Assembly: GCF_006636215.1 (NCBI RefSeq)
Contig: NZ_VIFM01000016.1
Location: 22,097-86,096, forward strand
DNA length: 64,000 nt
Reading direction: 5' to 3'
Source of the DNA: Myxococcus llanfairpwllgwyngyllgogerychwyrndrobwllllantysiliogogogochensis
GTDB taxonomy: Bacteria > Myxococcota > Myxococcia > Myxococcales > Myxococcaceae
Part shown: positions 23,799 to 32,196 of the stretch, piece after piece
Layout of the letters: each line of letters starts with the position of its first letter
Position numbering within the stretch: position 1 is the first letter of the stretch
The notes under the pieces: model-generated
Seen by the model: the letters and a program-made list of their open reading frames with translations, nothing else
Database searches by the model: none
Told to the model about the DNA's origin: nothing
Program-made: the position numbers and the translations under genes

Positions 23799-24902
23799 AT
23801 GACAAACTCCGCGACACTTCACGCGCCCAGCCGCCTGCTCAGGGAATTCATGTCATTTCTGGACCGCATCCTCGACCCTCCGAGCTACGGCTACGAGAAG
23901 AACGGCGCGCTCTACGTGCCGACCCACCGGGAAATCTTCTCGGAGTTCTTCGCGCGGCTGAACATCTTCCGGACGCGGAAGAACTGGCTGGCGCTCATCG
24001 GGTGGACCACGACGCTGGGCTTCGGCATCCCACTCGCCCTCTTCTTCACCCACCATTTCAGTTGGTGGCTGCTGCTCGTGGGCTTCGTCTACAGCATGGT
24101 GGTCCTGGGCACACACGGCACCATCTGGTTCCACCGGTACTCGACGCACCGGGCCTTCCAGTTCAAGAACGCCTTCTTCCGTGAGCTCTGCCGCAACCTG
24201 GTGGTGAAGACGATTTCGGAAGAGGCGTATGTCATTTCCCACCACGTCCACCACGCCAAGGTGGAGACGCCGGGGGACCCCTACAACGCGAAAGCCGGCT
24301 GGCTCTATTGCTTCCTGGCGGACGTGAATCACCAGGGCATCCGCAGGGACTTGAGCGCCAAGGACTACTCGCAGCTGTGCAAGCTCATGGAGCACACGGG
24401 CGTGCACCTGAACAGCTATGAGCAGTACCAGAAGTGGGGCTCGCTCTGTCACCCCGGCTGGACCGTGGCGCACTTCCTGGCGAACTGGGCGGTCTGGTAC
24501 GGCGTGTTCTTCCTGTTGGGCGGCCACGCCCTGGCGCTGGCCCTCTTCGGCTGGTCCGGCGTGTGGGCCGTGGGCGTGCGGACGTTCAACTATGACGGAC
24601 ACGGAGGCGGGAAGGACCGCCGACGCGATGGCGTGGACTTCAACATGAAGGACCAGTCCATCAACCAGCTCTGGCCGGGACTCATCACGGGCGAGTGGCA
24701 CAACAACCACCACCTCTATCCGCACGGAGCCCGCGCGGGCTTCCTGTCCTACCAGTTCGACCCCGCCTGGCACTTCATCCGCGGGTGGTCCTGGATGGGC
24801 GCCATCAGCTCGTACCGGGACTTCAAGCCGGAGTTCATGGAGCGCCACTACCTGCCCTGGGCGGAGAAGCAGAAGGCCAAGGCCGTCGTCGTGGGTGGCT
24901 AG
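23799..24902 (+). CDS. membrane fatty acid desaturase (acyl-CoA delta-9 type)
   Basis: This is a 367-residue di-iron desaturase. The three histidine boxes are complete: HRYSTH (H112, H117), HHVHH (H148-H152) and a late HNNHH. Hydrophobic helices lie around residues 65-82, 88-104 and 245-275. The layout fits enzymes that introduce a double bond into acyl-CoA or lipid-bound fatty acids at the cytoplasmic membrane, using reduced electron carriers. The ATG at 23799 has GGAG close upstream; a second ATG at 23850 (MSFLDRILDPP) is a good alternative that would remove 17 residues. The gene may be co-transcribed with the DUF2652 gene that follows. Confidence 0.9.
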   Translation: MTNSATLHAPSRLLREFMSFLDRILDPPSYGYEKNGALYVPTHREIFSEFFARLNIFRTRKNWLALIGWTTTLGFGIPLALFFTHHFSWWLLLVGFVYSMVVLGTHGTIWFHRYSTHRAFQFKNAFFRELCRNLVVKTISEEAYVISHHVHHAKVETPGDPYNAKAGWLYCFLADVNHQGIRRDLSAKDYSQLCKLMEHTGVHLNSYEQYQKWGSLCHPGWTVAHFLANWAVWYGVFFLLGGHALALALFGWSGVWAVGVRTFNYDGHGGGKDRRRDGVDFNMKDQSINQLWPGLITGEWHNNHHLYPHGARAGFLSYQFDPAWHFIRGWSWMGAISSYRDFKPEFMERHYLPWAEKQKAKAVVVGG

Positions 24903-24970
24903 AGGTCTCTTCGGAGCGGGGAGAGGCACCGCTATGCCTCCCCTGCTCCCTGCGATACGCTGAAACACGA

Positions 24971-25723
24971 ATGGCGACAGAGAAGGCGCTGCTGCTCATC
25001 GCGGATATCGGCGGCTACACCCGGTTCATGAAACACCACCGCTTCAGTCTCGCGCACGCGCAAGACACGGTGGCGCAGTTGCTCGAAGCCGTCATCGACG
25101 CCTCCGGCAAGCTCAAGCTCGCGAAGCTCGAAGGGGACGCGGCGTTCTTCTACGCCGTCGGCGACGACTGCAGCGTCCTGGCCCGGCAAATCGCCGACAT
25201 CCGCCGCGCCTTCCTCGCCCGACGCGAGCGGCTCATCGTCGACCGCATGTGCAAGTGCGAGGGCTGCATGCAGGTCGGCGGCCTGACGCTCAAGTTCGTG
25301 GCCCACTCCGGAGAGGTCGCCTTCCAGCGCGTGAAGCACCTCACCGAGCTGGCGGGCGTGGACGTCATCCTCGTGCACCGGATGCTGAAGAACGACGTCC
25401 CCGTGTCCGAGTACTTCCTGATGACCGACTCGGTGCACCAGCAGCTCCAGCCGGAGCTGCGCCAGCTCACCCGGGGGCTCGAGCACGAGTTCGAGGGCCT
25501 GGGCCGCACGGCCACGCACTACCTGGACCTGAACGAGAGCGCCCAGGAGCTGCCCGCGGCGATTGGCCCCAGCCTGCCCCGCAGGTGGTGGCACAAGCTG
25601 ACGCAGGAGGCGCGCTCGCTGAAGTACGTGCTCGGCTTCCAGCAGGCCTGCCAGAACTTCCGCAACGTCGACGTGGTCGACGCCCAGGAGGCCGCGCCCT
25701 CCTCCGACGTGCCGCGCTCCTGA
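24971..25723 (+). CDS. DUF2652 protein, nucleotidyl-cyclase-like
   Basis: This 250-residue protein opens with KALLLIADIGGYTRFM, the pattern of the first catalytic strand of class III adenylyl/guanylyl cyclases, followed by KLEGDAAFFYAV where a second metal-site acid would sit. These features and the CKCEGC segment are typical of the DUF2652 family. Known class III substrate-selecting residues cannot be confirmed, so true cyclase activity is doubtful. The C-terminal 60 residues are less conserved. It begins 68 bases after the desaturase on the same strand and may be part of that transcript. Confidence 0.8.
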   Translation: MATEKALLLIADIGGYTRFMKHHRFSLAHAQDTVAQLLEAVIDASGKLKLAKLEGDAAFFYAVGDDCSVLARQIADIRRAFLARRERLIVDRMCKCEGCMQVGGLTLKFVAHSGEVAFQRVKHLTELAGVDVILVHRMLKNDVPVSEYFLMTDSVHQQLQPELRQLTRGLEHEFEGLGRTATHYLDLNESAQELPAAIGPSLPRRWWHKLTQEARSLKYVLGFQQACQNFRNVDVVDAQEAAPSSDVPRS

Positions 25724-25735
25724 ACAGGGAGCGGC

Positions 25736-26740
25736 TCAGGCGGGCGCGCCCGTGGCACTCGACGGGGCCTGCTGACGGATGAACCGCCGGAACTCTCCCG
25801 GCGTCCGCGCGTGGACGCGCTGGAAGGCCCGATTGAAGGCCCCGGCGGACTCGTACCCGACGGCGTCAGCGACCTCCGCGAGCCCCAGGTCTCCGTCCCG
25901 CAGCAGGCAGCCCGCCTTGTACATCCGCCAGCGCGTCAGGTACTCCAGCGGCGTCTCACCCACCTTCGCCTTGAAGTGCAGCGCGAAGGCGGAGCGTGAC
26001 ATGCCCGCGATGCGGGCGAGCGCCTCGACGGACCAGGGCTGTGCGGGCGCGTGGTGCATGGCCCGCAGCGCGGCCCCGAGCGGTGCGTTCCCCAGCGCCG
26101 CCAGCCACCCCAGCTCCCCCGCGCCTCCCGACGTGTAGTGCGCGCGAATCATCTGCACGAAGAGAATCTCCGCCAGCCGGTTGATGACCACGGGTGAGCC
26201 GATGGCGGACGTCGCGGTTTCGAGCGCCAGGAGATTGAGCGTGGCCCCCAGCGCGCTGGCCTGCGCCTCGTCACCCCGCACACAGAGGACGCTCGGCAAC
26301 AGCTCGAAGACCGACTGGCCGCTCCACGCGTCGAACTCGAACAGCCCGGTGATGACCTGGGTCGCCGCGCCGCCACCGCCGAAGCGCAGGAGGTCTCCCG
26401 TCTTCGTGCGGATGAGGGCCTCCCCATCCTGGGCACGCGTGCGCGGCGCATCGCGCACCGTGACGCCCAGCCCGGCCGCGACGACGTAGCAGTCCCCGCC
26501 GCGCAGGGGGATGGCCTTGGGCTCCCCTGTCACCTCCAGCCAGCAACTCCCCCGCGTCACCAGTCCGAACTTCGCGTGCGGTGAGCCGGGGAAACGCACA
26601 CCCCAGGGCGCGGTCGCCTCCATCCGGCAGTACAGCGCGCTCCGGACCCGCATCGCGGTGAACACGTCGCTGAAAGGGTCGACTCCCGATGGAGCCGCTC
26701 CGTCTGGATGATTGGACACTTCATCTGGAGTTCCAGGCAC
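25736..26740 (-). CDS. AraC-family regulator with cupin_6 domain
   Basis: This is a 334-residue one-component regulator. The GTG at 26740 is picked because GGAGG lies 7 bases upstream. Residues 35-210 form the cupin_6 ligand domain (APWGVRFPG, RGSCWLEV, LRGGDCYVVAAG). Residues 225-325 form the AraC double helix-turn-helix (ALARIAGMSRSAFALHFKAK and LAEVADAVGYESAGAFNRAF). It is divergent from an NmrA-like oxidoreductase gene with a 52-base gap, the usual arrangement for a regulator and its target in this subfamily. Confidence 0.92.
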   Translation of the reverse strand: MPGTPDEVSNHPDGAAPSGVDPFSDVFTAMRVRSALYCRMEATAPWGVRFPGSPHAKFGLVTRGSCWLEVTGEPKAIPLRGGDCYVVAAGLGVTVRDAPRTRAQDGEALIRTKTGDLLRFGGGGAATQVITGLFEFDAWSGQSVFELLPSVLCVRGDEAQASALGATLNLLALETATSAIGSPVVINRLAEILFVQMIRAHYTSGGAGELGWLAALGNAPLGAALRAMHHAPAQPWSVEALARIAGMSRSAFALHFKAKVGETPLEYLTRWRMYKAGCLLRDGDLGLAEVADAVGYESAGAFNRAFQRVHARTPGEFRRFIRQQAPSSATGAPA

Positions 26741-26792
26741 TGAAAGTCCTCCGCTCGGGACGTACTGTACTTCGCGAAAGAGAGGTTCCCAC

Positions 26793-27638
26793 ATGATTCT
26801 GGTCACTGGCGCGAATGGAACGGTCGGCAGCCTGGTCGTTCAGCAGCTCGTCGAAGCAGGGCAGCGGGTGCGCATCCTGGTGCGCGACACGGCGAAGGCG
26901 TCCAAGCACGGCGGCGCCGTGGAGGTCGTCCAAGGAGACCTCGCGAGACCCGAGACACTCGGCGCGGCCTTCGCGGGCATCGAGAAGCTCTTCCTGCTGA
27001 CGACGGGGCCCGCGCGAATCGAACTTCACGGGCTCGACGCGGCCAGGGCCGCTGGCGTGCGCCACGTCGTGAAGTTCTCCTCGATGGGTTTTGGTCCGAC
27101 CCGCGACGCGCTGGCCATCGGAAACTGGCATCGTGACGTGGAGGCGGCGCTGGAGTCCTCCGGGCTCGCGTGGACCGTCCTGCTCGCGGGCGGGTTCAAC
27201 ACCAACGCGCTCGGCTGGGCGCACACCCTCAAGACGCAGGGCACCGCGTTCGCCGCGACGGGAGAAGGAAAGGTGGCGGTGGTGGACCCCAGGGACCTCG
27301 CCGCCGTCGCTGTCTCCGCGCTCACCCAACCGGGGCACGAGGGCAAGCGCTACGAGCTGACCGGCCCCCAGGCGCTGAGCTTCGACGAGCAGGTGGCGCT
27401 CATCGGCGCGGCGGTGGGAAGGCCCCTGCGCTTCGTCGACGTGCCTCCCTCGGCGGCACGCGACGCGATGTCGCAAACGGGCATGCCCGCGCCGCTCGTC
27501 GAGGGGATGCTGGAGGTGATGGCGACCATCAAGGCCGGCGGCGCCGTGACGGTGTCCCCCGCCATCGAGCAGGTGCTGGGACGCAAGCCCCGCACCTTCG
27601 CGGCCTGGGCGAACGAACACGCCGCCGCGTTCAGGTAG
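26793..27638 (+). CDS. NmrA-like NAD(P)-binding oxidoreductase
   Basis: This 281-residue atypical short-chain dehydrogenase starts at MILVTGANGTVGSLV, with GAGAGG upstream. It has the Rossmann TGANGTVG nucleotide loop, a RDTAK segment that should contact the NADP phosphate, VKFSSMG and WTVLLAGGF. It lacks the classical YxxxK pair, as is usual for the NmrA/quinone-reductase-like group. The probable role is NADP-linked reduction of quinones or other electrophiles, or redox sensing. The divergent AraC gene likely controls it. Confidence 0.88.
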   Translation: MILVTGANGTVGSLVVQQLVEAGQRVRILVRDTAKASKHGGAVEVVQGDLARPETLGAAFAGIEKLFLLTTGPARIELHGLDAARAAGVRHVVKFSSMGFGPTRDALAIGNWHRDVEAALESSGLAWTVLLAGGFNTNALGWAHTLKTQGTAFAATGEGKVAVVDPRDLAAVAVSALTQPGHEGKRYELTGPQALSFDEQVALIGAAVGRPLRFVDVPPSAARDAMSQTGMPAPLVEGMLEVMATIKAGGAVTVSPAIEQVLGRKPRTFAAWANEHAAAFR

Positions 27639-27721
27639 CCCCACGACCGCGGTCCTCCTCGGGCTCGCCGCGCGCATCGCCGCCAGCGAGCCCCCTCACC
27701 TCGTCTTCCGGAAGAACCCCC

Positions 27722-29134
27722 ATGCCCCTCGAATCACTCCGTCCCAACGCCCCCATGACGTGGACGCGGCCCCGCGTCCTCCACCTGCTCCAGTCGGGCT
27801 TGCGTGCCTCCGTTCCCACCGTCCTCCTCGCGACGCTCGCGATGGAGGCACGGTCCCATGCGCACGGCCTCTCCTTCTTCCCGGAGCTGCGGTACGCGGT
27901 CCTGGCTCCGCTGTGTGTCCTCGTCGCTGTGCTCGCCGCCTTCGGCCATGGCTGGCTCACCGGGCGAGTCTCCCGGCCTCGTTCGATGCTGGCGATCGCC
28001 ACCCTGGGACTGGGGCTGGTGCTGCTCCTGGGGATGGCCGTGATGGGCCGTGACGGACTCGCCGTCGCGGCACTCCCCGCCTTCATCGCCGTTGCGCTCA
28101 CCGTGGCCTGGCTCGCTCCACGCGCGGTCGAACAGCCCTCGCGCTCACGGGTGCGGACAGTCGCCCTCGCACTCCTCGGCACGCTCGAAGCCGCGGGCGT
28201 GGTGACGGCGCTCGCGGGGGAGCACGAACTGCCCCACGGCCCGGAGTCCCTCGTCGGCGAGATTCCTCGCGCGATGTTCGACGCCGAGCACCGGTTCGTC
28301 GACCTCCCCAGTGGCGCGCGCATCCACTACGTGGACGAGGGCACGGGCGACACGCTGCTCTTCCTGCACGGCAACCCCTCGTGGTCCTTCCAGTGGAGGG
28401 ATTTGATTCGAGGACTGCGCGGCTCCTACCGCTGTGTCGCCCTCGACTACCCGGGCTTCGGCCTGTCGACAGCGCCTCCCGGCTTCGGCTTCACGCCCGG
28501 CGAGCAGAGTCGCGTCCTGGAGGAGTTCGCGGAGCACCTCGGCCTTCGCGACGTGACGCTGGTCATGCAGGACTGGGGCGGTCCCATCGGCACGCACTTC
28601 GCGGCGCGGCGCCCCGAACTCGTCCAGCGCGTCATCCTGGGAAGCACCTGGGCGTGGAAGACGAGCACGAGCGAGCCCCGGGGGATGTGGTCCGTCATCG
28701 CGGGCGGCCCCATTGGCGCGTTCGCGCAGAACCACTTCAACGCCATCGCCTCCTTCGGGCTGAAGGACAGCATCGTCCGCGAACTTCCTCGCGACGTGCG
28801 CGACGTCTACCTGCGGCCCTTCCAGCCACTGGAGCGCCGTGGCATCGCCACTTTCTATCCAGGGCAAATCACGAAGGCGCACACCTTCTTCGAGGAGGTC
28901 GAAGCGGGCCTGCCTGCCCTCGTCCACAAGCCGGCGCTCATCTTCTGGGCGCTCGACGACCCCGGCTTTCCTCAGGCGGACCGTGTCCGCTGGGAACAGA
29001 CGTTTCCGAGCCACCACACCATCGAGCTCGCCAACGCACACCACTTCTTCTTCGAGGACCACGCGGACACGGTCGTCTCCGAGATTCGCGCGTTCATGTC
29101 GTCGGAGCTCGCGAGGAACACCACCGTGCCTTGA
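27722..29134 (+). CDS. membrane-anchored haloalkane-dehalogenase-like alpha/beta hydrolase
   Basis: This 470-residue protein has two parts. Residues 1-175 hold about five membrane helices. Residues 190-470 form an alpha/beta hydrolase close to haloalkane dehalogenases: the LHGNPSWSF oxyanion/halide loop, the nucleophile region VMQDWGGP with Asp284 followed by Trp285, an acid in the WALDDPGFP strand, and His441 in NAHHFFFED. The HGN Asn and Trp285 are the residues that hold halide in the family, so dehalogenase chemistry is possible; epoxide hydrolases and luciferase-like members share much of this pattern. The fusion to a membrane domain is unusual for the family. Confidence 0.85.
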   Translation: MPLESLRPNAPMTWTRPRVLHLLQSGLRASVPTVLLATLAMEARSHAHGLSFFPELRYAVLAPLCVLVAVLAAFGHGWLTGRVSRPRSMLAIATLGLGLVLLLGMAVMGRDGLAVAALPAFIAVALTVAWLAPRAVEQPSRSRVRTVALALLGTLEAAGVVTALAGEHELPHGPESLVGEIPRAMFDAEHRFVDLPSGARIHYVDEGTGDTLLFLHGNPSWSFQWRDLIRGLRGSYRCVALDYPGFGLSTAPPGFGFTPGEQSRVLEEFAEHLGLRDVTLVMQDWGGPIGTHFAARRPELVQRVILGSTWAWKTSTSEPRGMWSVIAGGPIGAFAQNHFNAIASFGLKDSIVRELPRDVRDVYLRPFQPLERRGIATFYPGQITKAHTFFEEVEAGLPALVHKPALIFWALDDPGFPQADRVRWEQTFPSHHTIELANAHHFFFEDHADTVVSEIRAFMSSELARNTTVP

Positions 29135-29357
29135 GGAGTCACACGCTTCATCGAACGAACCAGCGCTCGCGTCGGATGCGGAGTTGAGCGGCCTCGGGTA
29201 CCTTGCCGAACAGCCTCTCGCCCGACGAGATGCACCAGGGGGATGTTCGTGAAGCTTTATTTCATGCCTGGAACTCGAGCCACCCGCCCGCGAGCGGCTC
29301 GTCCTACCCAGGGTCGCGCTTCGTCGAGTCGACCTTGAAGTGGAACCAGGAGGACAG

Positions 29358-30656
29358 ATGATGAACCAGCTCGCATGTGGCCATGCCGCACCTCTCGCGG
29401 GACAGTGGTGTGCGCACCTCGTGGAGGACGAGGACGCGGGCTACCACGTCCGCTTCACGGGTCAGGGCGTCCACCACGACCTGCTCTGCGAGGACTGCGC
29501 TCGGGTGGCCCTGCCTGGCCAGGAGTTCCGGAGCATCTGCGCGGCCTGCCAGCACGTGAGGTTGGGGAGGACCTCCGCGCTGATGGGCATCATCGGACGC
29601 CCCGGCGTGCGCACGCGGGCGACCGCGCTCCACTTCGAGCACCGGGAGCACTCCCTCCCCGCACTCGCGGGCCAGACGCTTCGCGGCCTCATCGCGCTGG
29701 GCACCGAGCCTCGCTCGCAGTGGCTCGCGGTGAACGAACAGGGCGAGCTGCTTCGCCTCGACCTCGAAGAGGGTTCGCTCACGCACACAGGTGTCGTGGG
29801 CACGGGCACGCTCGACCTCTCGGCCGAGCTGGTGCTGCACGTCTCGCCGTGCGGGCGCTACGTGGCGGTGGTGAACTCGCGCGGCGCGAAGGGCCTCGTC
29901 ATGGAGCTGGCCTCCGGCAAGGTGACGATGCCGCTGGACCGGGGCTCGTACCATGAGAAGCGCTGCGAGTTTCCCGTGGCCTTCTTTCGCGACGGCACCA
30001 GGACGCTGCTGGCGCACGCGACGGCCTGGAACCGACTGGACGTGTCGGACCCGGCCACCGGGGAGCTGCTGACACCGCGAGAGTCCACCCGGCGAGGCAA
30101 GCCCGGCGAGCCCCGGACACAACACGAGCTCGACTACTTCCACTGCGGCCTGACGGTGTCTCCGGATGGGAACTGGCTCGTGGACGACGGGTGGGTCTGG
30201 CACCCTGTGGGCATCCTGACCGCCTTCTCCCTGCGGCGCTGGGTCCACGAGAACGTCTGGGAGTCCGAGGACGGCCCCTCCCTGAAGCAGTTGCGCGAGT
30301 GCTCGTACCACTGGGATGGCCCGCTGTGCTTCGTGGGCCCGCGCACCCTGGCCGTCTGGGGCTTCGGCGGGGATGTCGACACCCTGCTCGACGCCGCGAT
30401 GCTCTTCGACGTCGAGACCGGGAAGCTGGTGCGCTGGTTCCCAGGACCGCGCGGAGCGTTCAGGTGCGATGGGAACCTGCTGCTCGTGAGCGCGAAGGAC
30501 ACGGGCACCACCGTGTGGGATGTGGAGACGGGCGAGCGGCTCCTCCAAGACTCCACTGTGGTGCCCACGGCGTGGCACCCGGCGGCCCGCCGCTTCCTGA
30601 CCGTGCTGCCCGACGGCCTGCTCCGGGAGAGCAGCTTGAGCGGCGCGGCCTGGTGA
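29358..30656 (+). CDS. hypothetical beta-propeller-like protein with N-terminal Cys cluster
   Basis: This 432-residue protein starts after GGAGGACAG. The first 65 residues contain paired cysteines (CGH, CEDC, CAAC) that resemble a zinc ribbon. The remainder shows repeated strands typical of WD40/YVTN propellers (LVLHVSPCGRYVAVV, LTVSPDGNWLVDD, TVWDVETGERL) but no well-formed WD repeats. No signal peptide is present. Function is unknown; a soluble scaffold or sensor is the most one can say. About 220 bases without a recognisable gene precede it. Confidence 0.72.
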   Translation: MMNQLACGHAAPLAGQWCAHLVEDEDAGYHVRFTGQGVHHDLLCEDCARVALPGQEFRSICAACQHVRLGRTSALMGIIGRPGVRTRATALHFEHREHSLPALAGQTLRGLIALGTEPRSQWLAVNEQGELLRLDLEEGSLTHTGVVGTGTLDLSAELVLHVSPCGRYVAVVNSRGAKGLVMELASGKVTMPLDRGSYHEKRCEFPVAFFRDGTRTLLAHATAWNRLDVSDPATGELLTPRESTRRGKPGEPRTQHELDYFHCGLTVSPDGNWLVDDGWVWHPVGILTAFSLRRWVHENVWESEDGPSLKQLRECSYHWDGPLCFVGPRTLAVWGFGGDVDTLLDAAMLFDVETGKLVRWFPGPRGAFRCDGNLLLVSAKDTGTTVWDVETGERLLQDSTVVPTAWHPAARRFLTVLPDGLLRESSLSGAAW

Positions 30657-30683
30657 CGCGCGCCCCCCGGAAGTCGACGCGGC

Positions 30684-31568
30684 TCAGGCCGGGAACACCG
30701 CCAGCTCCAGCCGCCCCAGACGCTCCGGGTCGAAGATGGATTCGAGGGCGAGGACCTTCCCGTCGCTGATGGTGAAGACGAGGACAGAGAGCAGCCGTCC
30801 TCCCGGAGCCACGATGAGTCCGACCTTTCCGTTGATGAGCCCCAGTTGAGCGAAGCCGCCCCGGGCCGCGTTGATCTGCGCCTGCCGGGCAACCTCTCTC
30901 GCCCCGCGAGCCTCCCTCGGTGCTCCCGCGGGCAGGACCCGCGCATCCGTGCGCGCGACGATTTCGGGGTCCAGCACGGCGAGCAGCGCGTCGAGGTCTC
31001 CACTGCGCGCGGCGGAGAGAAAGGCGGCGACGACGTCTCGCTGCGCGGTGAGGCCCGCCTCCGGTGACAGGGCCGCGCCGTGTACGCGACGACGCGCGCG
31101 GCTGGCGAGCTGCCGGGTCGCCGTCGCATTGCGCCCGACGATGGGCGCTATCTCGTCGAACGTCAGGGAGAACATGTCGTGCAGCACGAAGGCGATGCGC
31201 TCGGGAGGACTCAGGGCTTCGAGCACCACGAGCAGCGCGAACCCCACCGAGTCCGCCATGAGCGACTCCTGCTCGGGGTTGCCGCTGGCCGCGTGACTGG
31301 CGAGCAGCTCCACGCCCTTGCTTTCCGCAGGCTCCTCACGGCGCGACTCGCGTGAGCGCAACTGGTCCAGGCACACGCGCGAGACGACCGTGGTCAGCCA
31401 GCCCCGCAGGTTCGCGACGTCACCGGTGTCCGCCCGGCTGAAGTGCAACCAGGACTCCTGGACGGCGTCCTCCGCGTCGCTGAGTGAACCCAGCATCCGA
31501 TAGGCCACGGCTCGCAAGTGGACCCGGTGTGCCTCGAAGCCCTCGGCCCGCAGATTCTTTTCGTCCAC
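30684..31568 (-). CDS. ECF41-type sigma factor
   Basis: This 294-residue extracytoplasmic-function sigma factor has sigma-2 (RMLGSLSDAEDAVQESWL) and sigma-4 (LSPPERIAFVLHDMFSLTFDEIAPIVG) regions, then a C-terminal SnoaL-like domain from residue 175. The extra domain identifies the ECF41 group, in which it replaces a separate anti-sigma factor. The NGxPG motif of the group appears here as NGKVG. It is divergent from a carboxymuconolactone-decarboxylase-like gene, the classical ECF41 partner, and the shared gap holds a matching promoter. Confidence 0.92.
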   Translation of the reverse strand: MDEKNLRAEGFEAHRVHLRAVAYRMLGSLSDAEDAVQESWLHFSRADTGDVANLRGWLTTVVSRVCLDQLRSRESRREEPAESKGVELLASHAASGNPEQESLMADSVGFALLVVLEALSPPERIAFVLHDMFSLTFDEIAPIVGRNATATRQLASRARRRVHGAALSPEAGLTAQRDVVAAFLSAARSGDLDALLAVLDPEIVARTDARVLPAGAPREARGAREVARQAQINAARGGFAQLGLINGKVGLIVAPGGRLLSVLVFTISDGKVLALESIFDPERLGRLELAVFPA

Positions 31569-31569
31569 C

Positions 31570-31596
31570 GGTCACACTCTTTCGCTGAGGTCCGTC
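31570..31596 (+). promoter_or_regulatory. ECF41-type promoter for the AhpD-like gene
   Basis: GGTCACA (31570-31576) is followed after exactly 16 bases by CGTC (31593-31596). The promoter reported for ECF41 sigma factors is TGTCACA, 16 bases, CGTC, so only the first base differs. It points toward the AhpD-like gene and starts two bases from the sigma-factor start codon. Confidence 0.75.
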
Positions 31597-31694
31597 ACCG
31601 CGGCGCCGAACGTAACGCAGCCGGAATGACACGCACGCGGATGTTCGGTCCACCCATCAGCCAGGGCCCTGGAGGCCCTTGGAGCGTCCTCACC

Positions 31695-32156
31695 ATGAAC
31701 TCCCGCATGAAGAACCCCGCGATGGTCGTCCCCGAGGCCATGAACGCCCTGCAGGCCCTGGCGGCGGCCACCCACAAGGGCGGCGTGCCGCAGAAGACGC
31801 TCGACCTGGTCCACCTGCGCGCCAGTCAAATCAACGGCTGCGGCGTCTGCGTGGACATGCACCCGCGCATGGCCAAGAAGGCCGGGGAAACCGATGACCG
31901 CCTCTTCGCGGTGGCCGCCTGGCGCGACACGACCTACTTCACCGACGCCGAACGCGCCGCGCTGGCACTCACCGAGTGCGTCACCCGGCTCAGCGACCGC
32001 TCGGACCCCGTCCCCGACGACGTCTGGAAGGAAGCGGCCCGGCACTACGACGAGACGGCCCTGGGGACCCTGGTGATGTCCATTGGCCTGGTCAACCTCT
32101 GGAACCGGCTCAACGCGACGACGCGGCAGGTGGCCAACCCCCACGCCCGCTGGTAG
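31695..32156 (+). CDS. carboxymuconolactone decarboxylase/AhpD-like protein
   Basis: This 153-residue protein starts at MNSRMKNPAM; the frame also contains an upstream ATG at 31626. The AhpD core motif NGCGVCVDMH has the redox pair Cys49/Cys52 and His56. Relatives reduce peroxides or other oxidised substrates with their Cys pair, and they are the most common neighbour of ECF41 sigma factors. The long leader from the promoter at 31570-31596 would be about 90 bases. Expression is predicted to depend on the divergent sigma factor. Confidence 0.9.
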   Translation: MNSRMKNPAMVVPEAMNALQALAAATHKGGVPQKTLDLVHLRASQINGCGVCVDMHPRMAKKAGETDDRLFAVAAWRDTTYFTDAERAALALTECVTRLSDRSDPVPDDVWKEAARHYDETALGTLVMSIGLVNLWNRLNATTRQVANPHARW

Positions 32157-32196
32157 CGCGGCGTCGGCTCGCCGCGCTCCCGGTGGAATCCGAGGT

